Assembly: GCA_016463775.1 (NCBI GenBank)
Contig: JAEMQQ010000004.1
Coordinates: 1-48,286 of the forward strand
Reading direction: 5' to 3'
Source of the DNA: Ilumatobacteraceae bacterium
GTDB lineage: Bacteria; Actinomycetota; Acidimicrobiia; Acidimicrobiales; Ilumatobacteraceae
Length of the DNA stretch: 48,286 bases
Shown: piece after piece, positions 37,736 to 46,080 of the stretch
How the letters are laid out: the number at the start of each line of letters is the position of its first letter
How positions within the stretch are numbered: the stretch's first letter is position 1
Program-made: the position numbers and the translations under genes
The notes under the pieces: generated by a model
What the model was told of the DNA's origin: nothing
Databases searched by the model: none
Seen by the model: only the letters and a program-made list of their open reading frames with translations

Positions 37736-40132
37736 GTGGCATCCAAGGCTCAAAAGCGTGCCCCTCGCGCTCGTACCCATGCCGAGGTAGACCCCGAGGT
37801 GAAGTTCCGCGTGGTGCAGGGTGAGCCGGTGCTGAAGCCCATGTTGGCCGAGCGGGCCGGTGAATTGATGGGCATGTTCTTCGTGGTGTTGGGCGTGCTC
37901 TTGTCGCTTTCGGTGTATGTGAGCGTGGTGGGCCCCGTCGGCCGCGGGCTCGACACCTCGCTGCGCTGGACGGTTGGCCTCGGGCGTTTCGTGTTGCCGA
38001 TCATCTGTTTGGGGCTCGGCGTGGCGCTACTCAAGCGGGTGAGTATCGAGCACCGGGTGCGGCTCACCTTTGGCTGGTTGGTGGTCTCCGTGACACTGCT
38101 TGGTTTAATGCATGTGTTCTTGGCGGCGAGCGAGCTTGAAGTTTCACTCGGTGCGCTCGAAGGTGCTGGCGGTTGGCTGGGCTGGCTCGTTGGCGAGCCG
38201 CTCGAGTCGTCGTTGTCGCCCGTCGGTGCAGTCGTGATTTTGGCCCCGACGATTGCGTTGGGTCTCATGCTGGCCACTGCAAAATCGTTGCCCGACCTGG
38301 CGCGGTCGATCAGAGGTGTGTCCGGCAAACTCAGCGGCGCCGCCCGGCGTTACCGCGAGGGTGGCGACACACCGTTCGACGCCGAACAAGATGGCGGAGT
38401 CGTCGCAGGCATCGATGACTTAGATACCGCACGCCGCGAACACGAAGAAGCTGCGGCGCGTGACGCCGTATATGACCGGGCCCGCGATGGCGACGTTGAT
38501 GACGGCGATGAGGGTAACGAGCCCGACCAGGAGCACGAATCACGCCCACGCAAGACCCGCCTGCGCGTGGTGCGACCCAAGCCTGAACCCGCATCGAAGC
38601 CCACGAAGGGCCAGCAGCAGCAAATCCCTCTCGGCCCAGCCGCTGCGCCATCGTCGTGGGATTTGCCACCGCTCGACATGTTGGCGCTCACCAGCAACAA
38701 GCGCGCGAACGAAGACGCCGTGGCCGAACGGGGCGATGCACTCGTGGCGGCGTTGTTGTCGCATGGTGTCGACACCAAATTGGTGGGCTTCACCCGCGGC
38801 CCGACCGTTACCCGTTACGAACTCGAGCTCGGTGAGGGCATCAAGGTTGCACGCCTCACGTCGTTGTCGAAAGACATCGCCTACGCCATGGCGGCCATCG
38901 ATGTGCGAATTCTGGCCCCGATTCCGGGCCGCTCGGCGATCGGTATCGAAGTTCCGAACGATGCGCGTGATTTGGTGTCACTCGGCGACCTGCTCACCGC
39001 GCCCGAATCAAAGTCGGCGCAGCACCCGCTGGAAGTAGCGATCGGCAAAGACATCGCCGGCCGCCCGGTGTTCCTGAACATTTCGACGACACCCCACCTA
39101 CTGATTGCCGGTGCCACCGGTGCCGGCAAGTCGAGCGTGCTCAACTGCATGATCACGTCGATCCTCATGCGCACGACACCAGATCAGGTGAGGATGATTT
39201 TGATCGACCCGAAACAAGTCGAGATGGGTCAATACGCAGGTTTGCCGCACTTGTTGACCCAGCCCGTCACCGCACCGAAGAAAGCGGCGAACGCACTCGG
39301 CTGGGCCGTGAAGGAAATGGAGCGTCGCTACGACGTGCTCGTCGAGGCTGGTTTCCGTGACATCAGTGGTTTCAACGCCGCCTATGACCGCGGTGAACTC
39401 AATTCGGGTGACAGCACGGCCGCGATTGCGACGAAGAAGTTCGATCGGATGCCCTTCATCGTGGTGGTGGTTGACGAGTTGAACGACCTCATGATGGTGG
39501 CGGCGCGTGACGTGGAGGAATGCATCACCCGCATCGCCCAAAAAGCGCGCGCCGTTGGTATTCACCTCATCGTGGCGACACAGCGCCCCAGCGTCAACGT
39601 GATCACCGGTGTGATCAAGGCCAACATTCCGGCCCGCATGGCCTTTGCCGTGTCGAGCCTCACCGATAGCCGCGTCATCTTGGACCAACCGGGTGCCGAG
39701 AAGTTGGTGGGCAAGGGTGACTTGTTGATGTTGCCCGGCAATACGAGTGTGGCCCAGCGTGTGCAGTCGGCCTGGGTGGGTGAAAGCGAGGTGCGCAACA
39801 TCACCGCTTTCTGGAAGCGCCAATCGCCCGAGGTTGCCTATGTGTCGGGCATCGAAGGTGGCACAACAGGTACTGGCGTCGGCGAGTTACCAGGTGGCAC
39901 GACCGGTGACGAAGAAGACGACGTGCTCTTGAGGCACGCCATCGACCTCATCGTGCGCACGCAACTCGGATCAACGTCAATGTTGCAGCGCAAGTTGAAG
40001 GTTGGCTTCGCGCGTGCGGGACGCTTGATGGATTTGCTCGAGCAGCGGGGCATCGTCGGCCCAAGCGAAGGCTCGAAGCCCCGCGAAGTGCTCATGTTGC
40101 TCGAAGAATGGGAAAAAATCCAAGGCACTTGA
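37736..40132 (+). CDS. ftsK: DNA translocase FtsK/SpoIIIE
   Basis: Septum-anchored hexameric motor that pumps chromosomal DNA during division. The protein has 798 aa. Four hydrophobic segments lie between residues about 42 and 180, then a charged linker (about 200-300). Next come the alpha and beta motor domains with Walker A GATGAGKSS near residue 459 and Walker B FIVVVVDELNDLM near 575. The C-terminal gamma winged helix (SMLQRKLKVGFARAGRLMDLLEQRGIVG) recognises polar DNA sequences. Start GTG 37736 lies 6 nt after a TACTTT element. SMP-30 and rimO follow closely. Confidence 0.95.
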   Translation: MASKAQKRAPRARTHAEVDPEVKFRVVQGEPVLKPMLAERAGELMGMFFVVLGVLLSLSVYVSVVGPVGRGLDTSLRWTVGLGRFVLPIICLGLGVALLKRVSIEHRVRLTFGWLVVSVTLLGLMHVFLAASELEVSLGALEGAGGWLGWLVGEPLESSLSPVGAVVILAPTIALGLMLATAKSLPDLARSIRGVSGKLSGAARRYREGGDTPFDAEQDGGVVAGIDDLDTARREHEEAAARDAVYDRARDGDVDDGDEGNEPDQEHESRPRKTRLRVVRPKPEPASKPTKGQQQQIPLGPAAAPSSWDLPPLDMLALTSNKRANEDAVAERGDALVAALLSHGVDTKLVGFTRGPTVTRYELELGEGIKVARLTSLSKDIAYAMAAIDVRILAPIPGRSAIGIEVPNDARDLVSLGDLLTAPESKSAQHPLEVAIGKDIAGRPVFLNISTTPHLLIAGATGAGKSSVLNCMITSILMRTTPDQVRMILIDPKQVEMGQYAGLPHLLTQPVTAPKKAANALGWAVKEMERRYDVLVEAGFRDISGFNAAYDRGELNSGDSTAAIATKKFDRMPFIVVVVDELNDLMMVAARDVEECITRIAQKARAVGIHLIVATQRPSVNVITGVIKANIPARMAFAVSSLTDSRVILDQPGAEKLVGKGDLLMLPGNTSVAQRVQSAWVGESEVRNITAFWKRQSPEVAYVSGIEGGTTGTGVGELPGGTTGDEEDDVLLRHAIDLIVRTQLGSTSMLQRKLKVGFARAGRLMDLLEQRGIVGPSEGSKPREVLMLLEEWEKIQGT

Positions 40133-40139
40133 ACTGCGC

Positions 40140-40145
40140 TACTCT
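40140..40145 (+). promoter_or_regulatory. -10-like TACTCT of the SMP-30 gene
   Basis: TACTCT ends 6 nt before the ATG at 40152. No Shine-Dalgarno is visible. Confidence 0.4.
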
Positions 40146-40151
40146 CCGCCG

Positions 40152-41060
40152 ATGGACATCATCGGCAAAGGCGTCAAGTTTCCTGAAGGCCCGGTGTGGT
40201 GTGACGATGGTTCGGTGCTCGTGGTGGAGATGTTCGGCGAGTGCATCACGCGCATCGCAAAGGATGGCAGCACGTCGCTGGTGGCCAAGGTGCCAGGTGG
40301 CCCCAATGGTCTGGCCGAGTGCGCCGATGGCTCGCTCATCGTGTGCAACAACGGTGGCTCGTTCACGATGGTCGACCTCGGCGGTTTGATTCTGCCCGGG
40401 CCGTTCGACCCCGCGCGATACACCGGTGGGCGCATCGAGCGGGTCGACCCCAAGACTGGCGCAATCAGTCGGCTTTACGACTCGTGCGATGGTCATGCCT
40501 TGCGCGGGCCGAATGATTTGGTGCTCGACGGCAAGGGCGGCTTTTATTTCACCGATCACGGCATCCGCCATGAACGCAACGGTGATCGCACGTCGATTTA
40601 CTACGCCAAACTCGACGGCTCGCACATCAACGAGGTGGTGTTCCCGGTGGAGGCCGCCAACGGCATCGGGCTGTCACCCGACGGCACCAAGTTGTACTAC
40701 GCCGAAACCCACGCCACACGCGTGTGGGTGCGCGACATCGTTTCGCCCGGTGTGGTTGCCCCGGTGACACCGTTTGGTACGCATCACCTGCTGTGGTCTT
40801 CGCCGAAGTTGGCGTACCTCGACTCACTGGCGATCGATGGCGATGGCAACGTGTGCGTGGCCACGATTGCACCGACCGGTGGCATCACGGTGATCAGCCC
40901 CACGGGCGAGGTGGTGCGGTTCGTGGAATCGGGCGATGTAGTTACCACCAACATCTGTTTTGGTGGCCCGAACTTACGCACCGCCTACATCACCCGTTCG
41001 GGGCTCAGCGATGTCGTCGTCGTGCCGTGGGCGTGTGCGGGTCTTGCCCTGCACCGCTAG
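40152..41060 (+). CDS. SMP-30/gluconolactonase/LRE-like lactonase
   Basis: Six-bladed beta-propeller of 302 aa. The first metal ligand is Glu12 in VKFPEGPVW. GPNGLAECADG, LRGPNDLVLDGKGGFYFTD and AANGIGLSPDG carry the other metal-site Asn/Asp residues of SMP-30. Family members hydrolyse sugar lactones using a divalent metal. It sits between ftsK and rimO, a position it does not occupy in well-known actinobacterial genomes, and the -10-like element suggests independent transcription. The physiological lactone is unknown. Confidence 0.9.
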   Translation: MDIIGKGVKFPEGPVWCDDGSVLVVEMFGECITRIAKDGSTSLVAKVPGGPNGLAECADGSLIVCNNGGSFTMVDLGGLILPGPFDPARYTGGRIERVDPKTGAISRLYDSCDGHALRGPNDLVLDGKGGFYFTDHGIRHERNGDRTSIYYAKLDGSHINEVVFPVEAANGIGLSPDGTKLYYAETHATRVWVRDIVSPGVVAPVTPFGTHHLLWSSPKLAYLDSLAIDGDGNVCVATIAPTGGITVISPTGEVVRFVESGDVVTTNICFGGPNLRTAYITRSGLSDVVVVPWACAGLALHR

Positions 41061-41069
41061 CAACTCTCG

Positions 41070-41075
41070 TAGCCT
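41070..41075 (+). promoter_or_regulatory. -10-like TAGCCT of rimO
   Basis: TAGCCT ends 6 nt before the GTG at 41082; it shares CTCGTAGCCT with the element at the histidine phosphatase gene (24936-24945). Confidence 0.45.
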
Positions 41076-41081
41076 TACGGC

Positions 41082-42389
41082 GTGGCTTCCCGCTTTTACA
41101 TCGAAACTCTGGGCTGCCCCAAGAACGAAGTCGACTCCGAGAAACTGATTGGCACGTTGCTGGCACAAGGCCTAGAAGCCACCGAAGACGAATCGCAAGC
41201 CGACGTGGTGGTGGTCAACACGTGTGCGTTTATCGAAGATGCCCGCAAGGAAAGCATCGACACGATTTTGGCGTTGAGTGAGCGCCGCAAAAAAGGTGCG
41301 CGACTGGTGGTCACCGGCTGCATGGCCGAGCGTTACGGTGACGAGTTGCGGGCCAATCTGCCCGAAGCCGACCAGATCGCCGGATTTGGCGTGGCGATCG
41401 AAACCGGTGTCGAAAGTGCCACCACCGTCACGCTCGGTAAAAAACCGTCACTCGCCGTCACCGCCCAGGCCGTGCCCTCGTTCGACTTGCTGAACCTGCC
41501 CCGCCCCGCGTCGCGCACGCCGTGGGCCTACGTGAAGATTGCCGAAGGCTGTGATCGCAGTTGCGGGTTTTGTGCGATTCCGTCGTTTCGTGGCCCGCAA
41601 CGCAGCCGCGATGTAGACAGCATCCTGCGCGAAGTTGATGAACTACAGGCCAAAGAAATAGTGCTCGTCGCCCAGGATTTGGCGAGCTACGGCAAAGATC
41701 GCCCCGACGAACTCGGCGCCGGGTCCATCGTCAACCTCGTGCGCCAGGTGTCGGCCAAGGTGCCGCGCACACGGCTGTTGTATCTGTACCCGAGTGACCT
41801 GAGTGACGAATTGATCGATGCAATTCTCGACAGTGGCGTGCCGTACTTCGACTTGTCGTTGCAGCATGTCGCCAAGGCGCACCTGCGGCGCATGCGGCGT
41901 TGGGGGGACGGCGCGCGATTCTTGCAACGCATCACCGACATTCGCGGCCGCGCGGCGCAGGCCACCTTTCGCAGCAACTTCATCGTTGGTTACCCGGGTG
42001 AAACCGAGGGCGACCACGACCAGTTGCTGTCATTCATTGGCGAGGCATCACTCGACTGGTGCGGCTTTTTTGAATACAGCCCCGAAGAAGGCACCTATGC
42101 GCTCGGCCTGCCTGACCAGGTGCCAGCCGGGCTCGTGCATGACCGCATCGCTGAGTTGCGTGAAATGCAGGATGCGATCACCGCCGCCAAGCGCGACGAA
42201 CTCATCGACCAAACCCTGGAGGTGCTGGTGGATGAACCCGGCGTCGGTCGCAGCCACCACGAGGCACCGCAGATCGACGGCATCATTCGGGTACCGACCA
42301 CTTTGCCGACGGGAAGTTTTGCCACGTTACGCATCGTGGATGCGCACGGCCCCGACCTCGTAGCGCAAGGGGCCGACGTTGTCGGTTGA
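41082..42389 (+). CDS. rimO: Ribosomal protein S12 (Asp) methylthiotransferase
   Basis: Radical SAM methylthiotransferase modifying a conserved Asp of uS12. The protein has 435 aa. The N-terminal domain has three cluster cysteines (LGCPKNEVDSE, VVNTCAFIEDA, VTGCMAERYG). The radical SAM cluster CDRSCGFC lies around residues 157-164, LSLQHVAKAHLRRMRR and NFIVGYPGETEGD follow, and a C-terminal TRAM domain begins about residue 370. The LGCPKN and AEGCDRSCGFCAIPSFRG blocks separate RimO from MiaB. It overlaps the start of pgsA by 11 nt. Confidence 0.96.
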   Translation: MASRFYIETLGCPKNEVDSEKLIGTLLAQGLEATEDESQADVVVVNTCAFIEDARKESIDTILALSERRKKGARLVVTGCMAERYGDELRANLPEADQIAGFGVAIETGVESATTVTLGKKPSLAVTAQAVPSFDLLNLPRPASRTPWAYVKIAEGCDRSCGFCAIPSFRGPQRSRDVDSILREVDELQAKEIVLVAQDLASYGKDRPDELGAGSIVNLVRQVSAKVPRTRLLYLYPSDLSDELIDAILDSGVPYFDLSLQHVAKAHLRRMRRWGDGARFLQRITDIRGRAAQATFRSNFIVGYPGETEGDHDQLLSFIGEASLDWCGFFEYSPEEGTYALGLPDQVPAGLVHDRIAELREMQDAITAAKRDELIDQTLEVLVDEPGVGRSHHEAPQIDGIIRVPTTLPTGSFATLRIVDAHGPDLVAQGADVVG

Positions 42390-42939
42390 CCCCAGCGCAC
42401 TCGTCACGTGGGCCAATGCGGTCACGGTCGGACGCTTGGTGGTGTCGCCACTGCTCTTCACCGTGATTCCCGTTGCGCCGGGCGGTTCATGGGTGGCACT
42501 CGCTGCATGGTTCGTGCTGTGTGCCAGCGATGGCTTCGACGGCTTTTTGGCACGACGCCACGGCATCACGCGGTCGGGTGCCTTCCTTGACCCTTTGGCC
42601 GACAAGGTGCTGGTGCTCGGTGCGATGTTCACCTTGGTATCACGCGGGGTGTTCTGGATGTTGCCCGTCGTCATCATCACTGCGCGGGAAGTCATCGTGA
42701 GCGTCTACCGCGTGCTGGCCGGCGCCAAAGGTGTGTCGATGCCCGCCAGTCGAACCGCCAAGGTCAAGACCCTCAGCCAGCAACTGGCCGTGGCTGGTGC
42801 ACTGATGCCACTCACCTTTGACGAGCGTTGGCTGTGGTTGTCGCTGCTGTGGCTGGCAGTGGCACTCACCTTGTTGTCGGGTGCGCAATATGCATGGAAG
42901 GCTGTCACCACACGAGGGAGGCCCGCCGGTGCGTTGTGA
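42379..42939 (+). CDS. pgsA: CDP-diacylglycerol-glycerol-3-phosphate 3-phosphatidyltransferase
   Basis: Makes phosphatidylglycerol phosphate in the membrane. The protein has 186 aa with about five hydrophobic segments and the complete CDP-alcohol phosphotransferase motif: Asp51-Gly52..Asp54-Gly55..Ala58-Arg59, Gly67, Asp71 and Asp75 (SDGFDGFLARRHG and FLDPLADK). Start TTG 42379 gives MSVDPSALVTWANAVTVGR and overlaps rimO. Its 3' end overlaps cinA by 11 nt. The rimO-pgsA-cinA order is conserved in actinobacteria. Confidence 0.94.
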   Translation: MSVDPSALVTWANAVTVGRLVVSPLLFTVIPVAPGGSWVALAAWFVLCASDGFDGFLARRHGITRSGAFLDPLADKVLVLGAMFTLVSRGVFWMLPVVIITAREVIVSVYRVLAGAKGVSMPASRTAKVKTLSQQLAVAGALMPLTFDERWLWLSLLWLAVALTLLSGAQYAWKAVTTRGRPAGAL

Positions 42940-44167
42940 TGTCGTTGCAATAGGAACGGAATTGCTGCTCGGGCAAATCGTCGACACCAATTCATCGTGG
43001 CTCGGTGAGCAACTGGCAGCAGCAGGGCTGGATTCGTGCCTGCAAGTAAAAGTGGGTGACAATCAGGCGCGAATCGTCGCTGCGTTGCGCTCGGTGCTGC
43101 GTGATGCCGACGCCATCATTATTTGCGGTGGTCTTGGCCCCACGCACGATGACATCACCCGCGAGGCCATTGCCGAAGTGATGGGTGTCGATCTCGTGCT
43201 TGACGAAGTAATCGCCGACCGCATCGCCCACATGTTTGCCAGCCGCAACCGCAAGATGAGCGAAAATAACCTGCGGCAGGCGATGGTGCCAGTTGGCGCC
43301 CAGGTGATTGAACAAAAGCGGGGCACCGCACCAGGCCTGATTTGCCCGGTTGGCGACAAGGTGATGTATGCCGTACCTGGTGTGCCCTACGAGTTGCACG
43401 AGATGTACGAGCGGGCGATTCTTCCCGACCTGCTCGCCCGCTCCGGCGAGCAGCGCAAGATTGCCTCACGTGTCGTGCGCACCTGGGGCGAGAGCGAAAG
43501 CGGCTTGAACGAGCGCCTGCAGCCGATCATCGACGACCTCGACAAGGTTGGCAACCCGACGCTCGCATTCCTCGCCAGCGGATGGGAGGGCATCAAGGTG
43601 CGACTCACCGGTCGCGGTGCCGACACTGCCGAGGTCACCGCGCTTCTTGATGTGTGGGCCGAACGGGTGCATGCAGTGATTCCTGAAGTGGTGTTTGGTT
43701 ATGACACCGACACGATGGAATCTGTCGTACTTGATTTGCTACGCAAACGCGGGCTCACGATCGGTGTGGCCGAGTCGGTGACCGGTGGTTTGGTGGCGGG
43801 TCGGCTCACCGCCATTGCCGGCGCCAGTGATGTGATGCGGGGTGGCGTCGTGGCGTATGCCAGTGAGGTGAAGTTCGACGTGCTGGGCGTGCCTCGTGGC
43901 CCGGTGATCAGCGAAGAAACATCGCGGGCCATGGCCCTCGGGGTGTGCCGCACGGTGGGCTCGTCGGTCGGGCTGGCACTCACGGGTGTGGCCGGCCCCG
44001 ATGAACAAGACGGTGCCAAGGTCGGCACGCTGTGCATCGCAGTGGCGATGCCTGGTGGTGTCGCGAGCTCGACCACGGTGATGTTGCCCGGGGATCGCAA
44101 GACGATGCGCGAACTTTCGGTGATTTCTGCGCTCAACTACCTGCGCCAGCTGCTGCTGCGCGGCTAA
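42929..44167 (+). CDS. cinA: CinA family protein (competence/damage-inducible, nicotinamide-nucleotide amidohydrolase type)
   Basis: Protein of 412 aa. The N-terminal molybdopterin-binding-like (COG1058) domain has GTELLLGQIVDTNSSWL and GGLGPTHDDITREA. The C-terminal NMN deamidase domain (from about residue 265) has GLTIGVAESVTGGLVAGRLT and LTGVAGPD. It recycles nicotinamide mononucleotide and hydrolyses ADP-ribose-type compounds. GTG 42929 has a GAGGGAGG Shine-Dalgarno at 42914-42921 inside pgsA and is preferred over earlier in-frame starts. recA or clgR, frequent downstream neighbours, are absent here. Confidence 0.94.
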   Translation: MRCDVVAIGTELLLGQIVDTNSSWLGEQLAAAGLDSCLQVKVGDNQARIVAALRSVLRDADAIIICGGLGPTHDDITREAIAEVMGVDLVLDEVIADRIAHMFASRNRKMSENNLRQAMVPVGAQVIEQKRGTAPGLICPVGDKVMYAVPGVPYELHEMYERAILPDLLARSGEQRKIASRVVRTWGESESGLNERLQPIIDDLDKVGNPTLAFLASGWEGIKVRLTGRGADTAEVTALLDVWAERVHAVIPEVVFGYDTDTMESVVLDLLRKRGLTIGVAESVTGGLVAGRLTAIAGASDVMRGGVVAYASEVKFDVLGVPRGPVISEETSRAMALGVCRTVGSSVGLALTGVAGPDEQDGAKVGTLCIAVAMPGGVASSTTVMLPGDRKTMRELSVISALNYLRQLLLRG

Positions 44168-44233
44168 CTGCACCCCGTCCCCGCCACACGGAGCGATTAC
44201 CGATCGGCTGCGGTGCTTCCGGTAAATGAGAAA

Positions 44234-44257
44234 GGCCCCGGTCTTTCGACCGGGGCC
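44234..44257 (-). terminator. Rho-independent terminator of the rhodopsin gene
   Basis: GGCCCCGGTC (44234-44243), loop TTTC, GACCGGGGCC (44248-44257) form a perfect 10-bp GC-rich stem. On the minus strand it is followed by TTTCTCATTT, a U-rich run, 38 nt past the rhodopsin stop. It could also block read-through from cinA, although the plus side has no U-tract. Confidence 0.8.
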
Positions 44258-44294
44258 CTTCGACCACCCCGAAGGATGGTGAATCATCTGAGCC

Positions 44295-45053
44295 TTAGGC
44301 GGCTCGGTAACCCTCTGCGTTGGAACGCGCGATGGCGATACTCATGATGAGCAAGCCGTAACCAGGCTTGGCCAAGATGTCGGCCACGGTGTAGCCGACT
44401 TGAATCGTCGTCATTGCGTCGCTGTCGCTCAGGCCGAGTGTCGTTGACAACCAGCTCGTCGAATCGCCGAGAATGTAGGCGATGGGGTAGACACCCCAGG
44501 TTGCAAGGAGCAGGTAGCGCACGTTGTTCAGCTTGCTGCCGACTTCTCCGGCCTGTGACTTGAGCGCCTTGCCCACTTCGCCAGCGAACAATTCGTACAA
44601 CACATAGAGCATGAAGATCGCCGAGACGATGCCCCAGACGGTGCGGTCGTTGCTGCCGAATTCGGCAGTTTCGCCCGGATATCCAGTGGCAATCATCAAG
44701 AGCGATGCCACGATGAGTCGTGGGGTTACGCGCTTGGCGACTTCTTTGCTGAGGCCTGATACCACGACGAGTTCAGCGACGAGTAATGGAACGGTGAGGA
44801 GCCAGTCCGCGTAGCGGTAGCCCTCGTTCCACTCTCCACTGCCGAACTGGCCGAAAATACGCCAGTAGTGGTAACCAGCGATACCGCAAATCATCGCCGA
44901 CATGGTGACAGCGCTGCGGTACTGCGGGGCTACGCGATTACGCGAGACCAAGAAGTACACAAAAGCGATTCCCATCGCCGCGACGGCGAATGAGAGGCTG
45001 TTGTATACGAGGTCCGCTTGGGCTCCTTCGAGTCCGAGTGGATTGGTTGCCAT
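44295..45053 (-). CDS. Proteorhodopsin-type light-driven proton pump (microbial rhodopsin)
   Basis: Seven-helix retinal protein of 252 aa. Helix C reads RYADWLLTVPLLVAE, giving Asp83 (proton acceptor), Thr87 and Glu94 (proton donor), the DTE triad of outward H+ pumps. Leu91 occupies the green-tuning position (L105 of proteorhodopsin). His62 in YHYWRI corresponds to the His that pairs with the acceptor, and Lys229 in VADILAKPGYG binds retinal. The N terminus lacks a long signal peptide. ATG 45053 has a strong GGAGGT Shine-Dalgarno. It is monocistronic, with its own terminator. No retinal or carotenoid genes (blh, crt) lie in the window, so chromophore supply must be encoded elsewhere or be taken up. 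Confidence 0.95.
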   Translation of the reverse strand: MATNPLGLEGAQADLVYNSLSFAVAAMGIAFVYFLVSRNRVAPQYRSAVTMSAMICGIAGYHYWRIFGQFGSGEWNEGYRYADWLLTVPLLVAELVVVSGLSKEVAKRVTPRLIVASLLMIATGYPGETAEFGSNDRTVWGIVSAIFMLYVLYELFAGEVGKALKSQAGEVGSKLNNVRYLLLATWGVYPIAYILGDSTSWLSTTLGLSDSDAMTTIQVGYTVADILAKPGYGLLIMSIAIARSNAEGYRAA

Positions 45054-45233
45054 TATGTCTTACCTCCGTGGTTGAACCCGAGTGACCGGATGGCCGCCCT
45101 GTTGGGGTCAAGTCAGTTCTAGGGCATGACGCCCAAGACAGCCCCGCAAATCCAGTTACAAGTCCCTTACCTTTCCGGGTGGTTTGTAATGAAACTGTCA
45201 TATTTGGGCTGGCGACCAGGGGTGCGGCCACCA

Positions 45234-45249
45234 CACGCACCGGTGCGTG
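45234..45249. promoter_or_regulatory. 16-bp perfect palindrome upstream of tRNA-Arg and rhodopsin
   Basis: CACGCACC/GGTGCGTG is a perfect uninterrupted palindrome 46 bp before tRNA-Arg and about 180 bp upstream of the divergent rhodopsin start. It looks like a dimer-binding operator. The surrounding 242-nt gap (45054-45295) also contains GGGC-ATGAC-GCCC (around 45122-45134) but no ORF. Confidence 0.4.
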
Positions 45250-45295
45250 CGTACCGTAGAAGGTTGGTCGTCGGCGCAGGTCGGGGGCCACACAG

Positions 45296-45369
<74 letters not shown>

Positions 45370-45429
45370 CCACATCACGAGGTCGTGCGTGCGTATCTAC
45401 GCCTTAGCCTGAAACGACTGTTCGGAGGA

Positions 45430-46074
45430 ATGGCAAACGTGAAGAAATTCAAAAAAGGTGACACGGTCATCTATCCGCAACATGGGGCCTGCACGGTCAA
45501 GGTGATCAAACGCATGCGTGCTTTTGACGTGATGCAGGAGTATCTGATCCTCGAGTCGGTGATGACCGATGCCGCTGGCAAAGGCATGACCCTGTCGGTG
45601 CCGGTCGCCAAGGTGTACGACCTTGGCATTCGTCCGCCCGTGTCCAAGAGCGAACTGCAAGATTTGGTGGACGTGCTTTCCAAGCCGGATCCGCGCGTGC
45701 CTGCCAACTGGTCGCGTCGTTTCAAGAACCACCAAGAAAAGTTGAAGAGTGGCGACGTATATCAAGTCGCAGAAGTCGTACGCAACCTGGCGGCACGTGA
45801 CCGCGAGAATCAGTTGTCGGCTGCCGAGAAAACGATGTACGAACGCGCCCGGCTCAACCTCATCTCCGAGATTGCGCCGTCAAAGCGATGCTCGACCGAG
45901 GAGGCCACCCGCTTCCTCGATGACGCCCTCGAAAAAGGCGTGTTGAGTGCCGACGGTAAGTCGCAGTTGCAGGAACTCGGGCGGGCATCGACTGGTGGTA
46001 AGCGCAAGACCGATACGGCAAAGGGCCCAGCGAAAAAGCCGGCCAAGCCCAAGGCGACGAGCAAAAAGAAATAA
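45430..46074 (+). CDS. carD: CarD-family RNA polymerase-binding transcription regulator
   Basis: Protein of 214 aa. The N-terminal Tudor-like RNAP-interaction domain (FKKGDTVIYPQHGACTVKVI) binds the beta subunit, and the C-terminal helical domain contacts the promoter -10 upstream fork (SRRFKNHQEKLKSGDVYQVAEVVRNLAARD, then LSAAEKTMYERARLNLISE). Mycobacterial CarD is about 160 aa; here a Lys/Ala/Pro-rich tail (GGKRKTDTAKGPAKKPAKP) adds roughly 30 residues and could bind DNA nonspecifically. A GGAGG at 45424-45428 is only 1 nt from ATG 45430 but 10 nt from the in-frame GTG 45439 (MKKFKKGDTVIYP), which may be the true start. It stabilises open complexes, chiefly at rRNA promoters in relatives. 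Confidence 0.93.
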   Translation: MANVKKFKKGDTVIYPQHGACTVKVIKRMRAFDVMQEYLILESVMTDAAGKGMTLSVPVAKVYDLGIRPPVSKSELQDLVDVLSKPDPRVPANWSRRFKNHQEKLKSGDVYQVAEVVRNLAARDRENQLSAAEKTMYERARLNLISEIAPSKRCSTEEATRFLDDALEKGVLSADGKSQLQELGRASTGGKRKTDTAKGPAKKPAKPKATSKKK

Positions 46075-46080
46075 CTCGTA

